A stretch of 64,000 bases of DNA from Massilia terrae (GTDB lineage: Bacteria > Pseudomonadota > Gammaproteobacteria > Burkholderiales > Burkholderiaceae_D), in the NCBI RefSeq assembly GCF_024753145.1, contig NZ_JANUGU010000003.1, positions 124,001 through 188,000 of the forward strand. Reading direction: 5' to 3'. The position numbers and the translations under genes were made by a program. This document shows, piece after piece, positions 57,780 to 64,000 of the stretch. Position 1 is the first letter of the stretch. Each line of letters opens with the position of its first letter. The notes under the pieces were generated by a model. That model was not told the origin of the DNA, did no database searches, and saw only the letters and a list, made by a program, of their open reading frames with translations.

Positions 57780-59749
57780 TTCTTCTCCTCCGCGCGCCAG
57801 GCTTTGGTAAATGCGGTCTCCACCGCCGGTTTCGCCTGCAGCCTCACCTGCGGCGTACCGACGCCGCCACGCAGCCAGGCGCGCAAGGCGGTGCGGCACG
57901 GTGCGCAGCCGTCCTCCACGTCCTGGATCGAACGCTGCGCCGCCAGTCGCTGCGCATCGTTGTCGATGCGTTCGCGCACCCAGTCGTGCGCGGTGCGAGT
58001 CCACAGCGCCGGCAGCGGGCCGTCGGCGGACAGCGCCTGCAATAGCTCGCGCATCTGCTGTGGCACCTTGTCGGGCGCCTCGTCCTGCGTGCGCTTGCTG
58101 CTTGCGCTGCCGGCCATGTCGCCGGTCATGCGCTTGTCTTCCTTGATCGGCGGCGGCACGAAGGCGGTCTTGTGCAGGTAGATGCGGTCAGCCTGCTGCA
58201 GTTCCTTGACCGCATCGAGCGCCTTGTATTCGGGCGGCAGCGCGGTCTTGGGGGTGATCGCGCGCAGCGCCTTCTCGGCGTCCCACATGGCGGACAGCGC
58301 GCGCCGCAGGATCTTCTTGGTAGCGTCGTCGAACAGCGTGGCGTTCTCCGGCTGGTCGTGCGCGTGGCCGAATTCATGCAGCACGTCTTTCTTCTCGCCC
58401 GGATGGTCTTCGTCGTGGTCGTCGCCGCCGAACAGCGTCGATTCTTCGCCGAGGAACTGGCCGTAGCGGCGCCGCAGCTGGCCCTGGTCAGAGGCAATCC
58501 TCTCGCTGCGGTCGCGCACCGTTCCCTCGCTCATATGCTTCGCCTTCATATCCGCCACCAGCTGCTCGGTGTCGATGATGATCTGGCGTTGGCTGCGCAG
58601 GCTCTCCGGCTTGACCAGCATCGGCAGCGCCGAGGTCTGGTTGTCGTCTTCCTGCACCGGCGCGGGCAGGCGCAGCGTGTAGGTCGGCGACTGCACCGTG
58701 TGCGGCCGCGGCGCGTTGTCGCTGGCGCGCACGAAGAAATACAGCTCATCGCCCGGCTCCATTCCCAGCTCGGCCAGCGTCCACTGCTTCGACCAGTCGC
58801 GCCGGCGCGGATCGCTCGATTCCGGCAGCGGCATCTCGCGGTCCGAGAAGCGGATGTTCTCGCCGCTGCCGCGCGCCAGCGTCAGGTGCAGGGTGGAGCG
58901 CTGCACGCGGTAGTCGTCGCGTACCGAGACCGCCACCACCGCCGTCTTCGCGTCCTTGCGCAGCTCGTGCACCATCTCGGACGGCGCGGTGACGGTGATT
59001 TCCGGCGGCTGGTCCAGCGTCACCTTGATGTTGTAGCGCGCCCCGTGCCAGCGCCAGAAAACGGACTCGTTCGCAGTCCAGCGCACGCAGGGCTGGCCGG
59101 CCGGCAGCGACTGTCCGCCACTCATTTCGACCGGCGCATCGAGCGGCGCGCCGCTCTTCTCGCACCATTCGACCTCGCTGTATTCCGGCACTTGCAGGTC
59201 GCGCAAAGCGCCCTGGCTGGCGGCGGCGCCGGTGTAGGCTGGCGGCGTCACCTTCAGCACCAGCTCCTGGCGCGGCACGGCCTTGGGCGGCACCGCGCGC
59301 GGGCCCGGCGCCTGCCTGGCGGCGGTGGCGAGTGGATGGGACGATGCCAGCCACACGGCCGCAGCCGCGAGCACGCTCAGTCCCAGCCAGGGAAGGCCGG
59401 GCGCGATGCGTGCGGCGGCGATCTCGCGCACGGCGGCCCCATCGAGGTTCGCATCGAGACGCTTGAGCAGGCGTGCGCGCTGCATGCGCGCGACCGGAGT
59501 CTGCGCCTCGACCAGCAGGCCGCTGCTGTCTTCCAGCTCGGGCAGCGCATCGTCCAGCCAGCGCGGCCAATGTGCCGCTGCCTTACGATGAACCTGGTAA
59601 GCGTCCCATGCACACCAGGCGGCCCATGCGGCAACGCCGGCGGGCATGCGCACGACGATCCATGGCAGCAGCCCGGCAGCCCACACGGGCGCACGCCGCA
59701 GCAAGGCAGCGCGGCCGATGCGCGCTGCGATGTCAGCGGCGGCGCGCAT
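57776..59749 (-). CDS. Large membrane protein of the MoxR operon (DUF4175-like)
   Basis: A 657-residue protein with N-terminal helices (about 20-50 and a further one at about 140-155, LPWLGLSVLAAAAVWLASSH), then beta-rich periplasmic domains (about 180-390). A charged, helical C-terminal half (about 400-600) contains GGDDHDEDHPGEKKDVLHEF, rich in Asp/His/Glu. This resembles DUF4175-type proteins; the function is unknown. The ATG at 59749 overlaps the BatA-like gene by 17 nt, so translation is coupled. Confidence 0.75.
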   Translation of the reverse strand: MRAAADIAARIGRAALLRRAPVWAAGLLPWIVVRMPAGVAAWAAWCAWDAYQVHRKAAAHWPRWLDDALPELEDSSGLLVEAQTPVARMQRARLLKRLDANLDGAAVREIAAARIAPGLPWLGLSVLAAAAVWLASSHPLATAARQAPGPRAVPPKAVPRQELVLKVTPPAYTGAAASQGALRDLQVPEYSEVEWCEKSGAPLDAPVEMSGGQSLPAGQPCVRWTANESVFWRWHGARYNIKVTLDQPPEITVTAPSEMVHELRKDAKTAVVAVSVRDDYRVQRSTLHLTLARGSGENIRFSDREMPLPESSDPRRRDWSKQWTLAELGMEPGDELYFFVRASDNAPRPHTVQSPTYTLRLPAPVQEDDNQTSALPMLVKPESLRSQRQIIIDTEQLVADMKAKHMSEGTVRDRSERIASDQGQLRRRYGQFLGEESTLFGGDDHDEDHPGEKKDVLHEFGHAHDQPENATLFDDATKKILRRALSAMWDAEKALRAITPKTALPPEYKALDAVKELQQADRIYLHKTAFVPPPIKEDKRMTGDMAGSASSKRTQDEAPDKVPQQMRELLQALSADGPLPALWTRTAHDWVRERIDNDAQRLAAQRSIQDVEDGCAPCRTALRAWLRGGVGTPQVRLQAKPAVETAFTKAWRAEEKK

Positions 59750-60716
59750 GTGCCAGGATCCTTTCGAGGGCAAACAGGCCAACGATCAGCCAGGCCAGCA
59801 TGGTGCGCAGCTCGCCTTCGGCCTCGCCGGACTGCCACACGCGGCTGGCCGCGGTGGAGTACGAAGGCGTGGTGTACGGCACGGGTTCGTAGTGCAGCCG
59901 CTGCCAGTCGGCGAACAGGCGGCGCGCACTGTCGGGGTCTTTCGGCGGCCAGGCGGCATCGCTCCACAGGCGGCCGTGCGCGCTGTCGGCGTAGCGCATA
60001 CCGTCGACCTGCTTTGCGTCGCGCAGCTCGGGGAAGGCGCTGGTATCGGCCACCCACCACAGTGGCGCGTGCAGGCTTGCGGCGGGCGCTTGCGGCACGT
60101 CCCAGATGACCAGGTCGGCCTTTGAGCCCGCCTCTGCGTCGATCACGTAGCGGTCGCCTCCGTCCAGCGCGTCGAACAGCCGGCGCCACTCCTGCGCACG
60201 CGCGCTCACGATCGCGACGTGGCGCACGACGGCCTCGCGCGGCGCACTGACAGTGTGCAGCTCGAAGCGGCGGCTGAACTTCGGCTCGGAAGCCGGCATC
60301 GGCACGTCGCCCAGCACCAGCACGCGCGAATGCGGGCGCCACTCGCGCTCGTGGCTGAGCAGCCAGTCCAGCACCTGCGCGGCCGGCAGCTCGATCCGCT
60401 GCGCCTCCTTCAAGCCCGCCGCCGTGATCTGCTTGTCCGTCCACCCTGCATCGGTGCCCTTCGCCACCACGACCGAATCCGGCCGCCACGGCAGTACCGG
60501 ATCGGCCAGCCACGCAATGACGGCCGCCAGCAGCAGGCAGCGCACGATCAGCAGGACGACGTCGACCCAGCGCCAGACGCGCACCTGGTTCGGTTCCACG
60601 CGCGGCACGAAGCGCGCGGTCGCGAGCGGCAGCGCGCGCGTCTGCTCGCTTTTCTTCCGGTGCCACCAGATGGGCAGCAGGAGGACCGGGAGCGCCAGCC
60701 ACCACAAGCTGTTCAT
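59733..60716 (-). CDS. BatA-like N-terminal membrane-domain protein
   Basis: A 327-residue protein. The N-terminus (WWLALPVLLLPIWWHRKKSE and RVWRWVDVVLLIVRCLLLAA) matches the aerotolerance-regulator BatA_N domain, two helices flanking an Arg/Pro-rich loop. The remaining part is periplasmic or cytoplasmic, with a C-terminal helix (ELRTMLAWLIVGLFALERIL). No VWA metal-binding motif is seen, unlike full BatA. The ATG at 60716 overlaps the DUF58 stop (ATGA). Confidence 0.85.
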   Translation of the reverse strand: MNSLWWLALPVLLLPIWWHRKKSEQTRALPLATARFVPRVEPNQVRVWRWVDVVLLIVRCLLLAAVIAWLADPVLPWRPDSVVVAKGTDAGWTDKQITAAGLKEAQRIELPAAQVLDWLLSHEREWRPHSRVLVLGDVPMPASEPKFSRRFELHTVSAPREAVVRHVAIVSARAQEWRRLFDALDGGDRYVIDAEAGSKADLVIWDVPQAPAASLHAPLWWVADTSAFPELRDAKQVDGMRYADSAHGRLWSDAAWPPKDPDSARRLFADWQRLHYEPVPYTTPSYSTAASRVWQSGEAEGELRTMLAWLIVGLFALERILAHARRR

Positions 60717-61600
60717 GCGCGCCCCGGCTGGCGCAGCCACATGCGCAGCACTTCACCCGGCGGCTGCTCGATCCGGGCTGAGGTCAGTGGAATGTCATGC
60801 TTGCGGCACTCGGCCTTTACGGCGGCGAAGTGCGCGTCTCGATTGCGCCGGTAGGTCTCGCGCGCCGCGGCATCGAAGCTGAACACGCCCTCTTCCTGCT
60901 CGGGGTCGCGATACGCCGGGCCGGCGTCGAAACCGGCATCGCACTCGGCCTGCGTCTGCAGGCACAGCGCGCGCACGTCGTGGCGCATGTGGCGCAGGCG
61001 CACCAGCGCCTCGGACAGCGGCGACGGCCAGTCGAGCATGTCGCCGGCGGCGAACAGCACGCTGGGCGAGCGCACGAAATGCAGGGCGCTGCGCAGCGCC
61101 TCACCTTCGGGCAGGCTACCGGCGGCATCGGCGCGCGCCATCTGCGCCAGCACACGCTGCAGCTGACGCGGCCCGCGCGACGCCGGCGTGAACTGCACCG
61201 CGCCGTCGCGCAGCACGAGCAGGCCAAAGGCGTCGCCCTGGCGCTGCGCGATCGCCGCCACACAGCCCAGCAGCGCACGCGCATACGTCAGCTTGTCCAG
61301 TCCCTCGACCGCGCGGCTCTGCTCCCCCATCGAGGCGCTCGCGTCGAGCACCAGCCACACCGCGACATGGCTGTCGCGCTCGGCCTCGCGCACGTAATAG
61401 CGGTCGGCGCGCGCGAGCAGCTTCCAGTCCACGCGCCGCCACTCGTCGCCGGGCGCATAGGCGCGGTACTCGGAGAATTCGACGCCCGCCCCGCGCTCAC
61501 GCCCGGCATGGATGCCATGGCCGAGCCCCGCCAGCACGTGACGGATCACGAGGTCGAGGTCTTTCGTGTGCGCGATCAGCGCCGAACTTGCCAGCGCCAA
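60713..61600 (-). CDS. DUF58 protein with VWA-like fold
   Basis: A 295-residue protein carrying the DUF58 signature GVEFSEYRAYAPGDEWRRVD followed by WKLLAR and a MIDAS-like motif LVLDASASMG. Such proteins accompany MoxR ATPases and are thought to present substrates or bind metal-dependent partners. A TTG at 61600, 1 nt after the MoxR stop, is the most likely start (giving MALASSALIAH); no ATG exists in the expected region. Confidence 0.88.
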   Translation of the reverse strand: MALASSALIAHTKDLDLVIRHVLAGLGHGIHAGRERGAGVEFSEYRAYAPGDEWRRVDWKLLARADRYYVREAERDSHVAVWLVLDASASMGEQSRAVEGLDKLTYARALLGCVAAIAQRQGDAFGLLVLRDGAVQFTPASRGPRQLQRVLAQMARADAAGSLPEGEALRSALHFVRSPSVLFAAGDMLDWPSPLSEALVRLRHMRHDVRALCLQTQAECDAGFDAGPAYRDPEQEEGVFSFDAAARETYRRNRDAHFAAVKAECRKHDIPLTSARIEQPPGEVLRMWLRQPGRA

Positions 61601-61601
61601 C

Positions 61602-62606
<1,005 letters not shown>

Positions 62607-62609
62607 AGC

Positions 62610-63230
62610 TCAGGCTCCCAATGCGTATTGAATGATGTTGATGGCGAAGCGGGTGTTGTCCACCGCCAGCCAGCGCTTGTTGCGAAAGTCGTAGTCCCAC
62701 TCGCAACCGTAGTCCTTGTTCGAGTACAGCACGCGTATCCTGCCGTCGATCTCGATCGCCTTCAGGTATTCGTGCACCAGGTCGTCGCCCCAGCCGTTCA
62801 GCTCCACCGCCGTATTGGGCGGGCCGTCGAACTTGAAAAAGCACGAATACAGCCGGTGCGTATTCGGGATCTTCTTCAAGGCTTTCGGCCCGAAGATGCG
62901 TGCCATCTCTCCCTCGAACGATTTGGCGAACAGGCCGTCGACGTCGTGGTTGCAGTCATCCACGAACACGAAGCCGCCGCCTTTCACGTAGCGCTCGAAG
63001 TTGCGCCGCTCGCTCGGGGTGAACTGCACCAGCTTGTGCCCCGCCAGGTAGCAGAACGGCGCTTCGAGCATCTTCGGATCCGACAGCGCCACCAGCCGCT
63101 CCGCCGGATCGACCCGCAACGTCGTATATTCGACCAGCGAATTGAGCACGTTGCTGGGCATGCGGATATCCACGTCCCAGTCGCCCGACTCGTAGGTCAG
63201 GCGCGTGAAGTAGAAATCGTACTGCGCCAT
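62610..63230 (-). CDS. DUF4159 protein
   Basis: A 206-residue soluble protein with the DUF4159 pattern: YDFYFTRLTYESGDWDVDI at the N-terminus, LAGHKLVQFTPSERRNFERY and GGGFVFVDDCNHDVDG in the middle. The fold is thought to be related to glutamine-amidotransferase/flavodoxin-like domains. No signal peptide is seen, so it is cytoplasmic. It follows the TldD-like gene after 5 nt. Confidence 0.9.
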   Translation of the reverse strand: MAQYDFYFTRLTYESGDWDVDIRMPSNVLNSLVEYTTLRVDPAERLVALSDPKMLEAPFCYLAGHKLVQFTPSERRNFERYVKGGGFVFVDDCNHDVDGLFAKSFEGEMARIFGPKALKKIPNTHRLYSCFFKFDGPPNTAVELNGWGDDLVHEYLKAIEIDGRIRVLYSNKDYGCEWDYDFRNKRWLAVDNTRFAINIIQYALGA

Positions 63231-63235
63231 TTACA

Positions 63236-64000
63236 TCAGACCGCGTCGGACAGTGACGTGAAGTTGAAGTCGCGCAGGCGCATCGGCGGGATCACCATCT
63301 GGAACCGCACTTCATCCGGGCCGATCACCACCGGCTTGCCCAGTTCGTCGACGTTGTTGAGCATCGAGACCGGGCTCTCGTTGAAGCGGAAGTTCTTGAT
63401 CGGGTACTTGATCTTGCCGTTCTCGACGTAGAAGGTGCCGTCGCGCGTCAGGCCGGTGAGCAGCAGCGACTGCGGATCGACCATGCGGATGTACCAGGTT
63501 CGCGTGACCACCACGCCTTTCTTGGTCGATGCAATCAGCTCCTCCAGCGACTTGGTACCGCCGGCCATGATCATATTGCCGGGACGGCCCACCGCGCGCT
63601 CGCCCTTCTTCTGCGCCCAGAAGCGCGAATAGTCGAGCGAGGCGACCTTGCCGTCCTTGATCAGGTTCTGGCGTTCGCGCGCCAGCATCGAGCCGCTGTC
63701 CCACGGCAGCACCGGCACGTCCTTGTCCCACGGGTCGGACCACACGTTGACCTGCTCGTCGAACAGCTTCTCGCCGAGGCGGTTGCCGCCGCCCTTCCTG
63801 GCGAGGAAGCTGCGGCCCTCGTCGGCCTGGCGCGCCCCGAAAGCGCCGAACATGCGGCCCACGATTTCCGACGTCGCGGCCGGCTCCAGGATCACGGTGT
63901 AGCGGCCCGGCTCCAGCGCGCGCGCGTCCACCGAGCGCAGCGCCTTTTCGATCGCCACGTCGGATGCCTCGCGCGGGTCGAAGTGGCGGGCGTCGGCGGC
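63236..64000 (-). CDS. TldD/PmbA-family protein, C-terminal part (cut by the window edge)
   Basis: At least 254 residues are visible; the frame stays open to 64000 (preceding residues AADARHFDPREASDV), so the start and the N-terminal domain are outside. The visible part is the TldD/E C-terminal region (LEPGRYTVILEPAATSEIVG; DEQVNVWSDPWDKDVP; GRPGNMIMAGGTKSLEELIA). The metal-ligand HExxxH motif would lie further upstream. TldD/TldE pairs are zinc peptidases that cleave modified peptides or unfolded tails. It is the first visible gene of the MoxR operon. Confidence 0.9.
   Translation of the reverse strand, partial: AADARHFDPREASDVAIEKALRSVDARALEPGRYTVILEPAATSEIVGRMFGAFGARQADEGRSFLARKGGGNRLGEKLFDEQVNVWSDPWDKDVPVLPWDSGSMLARERQNLIKDGKVASLDYSRFWAQKKGERAVGRPGNMIMAGGTKSLEELIASTKKGVVVTRTWYIRMVDPQSLLLTGLTRDGTFYVENGKIKYPIKNFRFNESPVSMLNNVDELGKPVVIGPDEVRFQMVIPPMRLRDFNFTSLSDAV

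Overview
The window is a high-GC chromosomal segment from a Gram-negative bacterium. The str/S10/spc/alpha order of translation genes, the ResB/CcsB (system II) cytochrome c maturation genes next to a di-haem cytochrome c4, and the overall protein similarity point to a betaproteobacterium, most likely an Oxalobacteraceae member close to Massilia/Telluria. That assignment is inference from recognised protein families; no database search was possible.

Layout. (1) 1-8.7 kb: msrPQ (periplasmic methionine sulfoxide repair), ccsB-resB and cytochrome c4 on the minus strand, then engB and hemB on the plus strand, and a TonB-like membrane protein with an N-terminal Cys pair. (2) 8.9-16.1 kb: an RND efflux pump and its membrane-fusion protein, a translationally coupled histidine kinase/OmpR-type regulator pair, and a divergent Spy/CpxP-like periplasmic protein. 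(3) 16.2-20.2 kb: a small coiled-coil membrane protein, dsbD, and a divergent SDR/LysR pair. (4) 20.3-43.7 kb: the translation super-cluster on the minus strand, rpsL-rpsG-fusA-tuf-rpsJ // rplC-...-rpsQ-rplN-...-rplO-secY-infA-rpmJ-rpsM-rpsK-rpsD-rpoA-rplQ. It is cut between rpsJ and rplC by about 4.3 kb of unrelated material: a TPR protein, a papain-like lipoprotein peptidase with a lipoprotein partner, a gene fragment, an IS remnant, repeats, tRNA-Val(GAC), a lone HicB-like protein and a small secreted protein. rpsJ is closed by a strong terminator, and rplC has its own near-consensus sigma-70 promoter. (5) 44.0-47.6 kb: a phosphoethanolamine-transferase-like enzyme and a MutS-type ATPase carrying transmembrane segments. 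(6) 47.7-55.2 kb: a six-gene operon (HlyD-type adaptor, ABC ATPase, two MacB/FtsX-like permeases, NtrC-family regulator, histidine kinase) behind a sigma-54 -24/-12 promoter with an upstream inverted repeat, which looks like a self-regulated envelope ABC system. (7) 55.2-56.3 kb: a spermidine-synthase-like gene and two gene remnants (pilin tail, TonB-receptor tail). (8) 56.3-64.0 kb: a tightly overlapping minus-strand operon of TldD/PmbA-type protein (cut by the window edge), DUF4159, MoxR AAA+ ATPase, DUF58, BatA-like protein and two large membrane-anchored proteins. This is a MoxR-centred assembly of undefined function.

The most interesting items are the split S10 operon and its cargo, the sigma-54-controlled ABC/two-component operon, the MoxR-DUF58-TldD operon, the membrane-spanning MutS homologue, and a family of GGGGTCAGGTCGTCCAA hairpins present at two places. 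No CRISPR array, rRNA gene, intact insertion sequence or prophage is visible.
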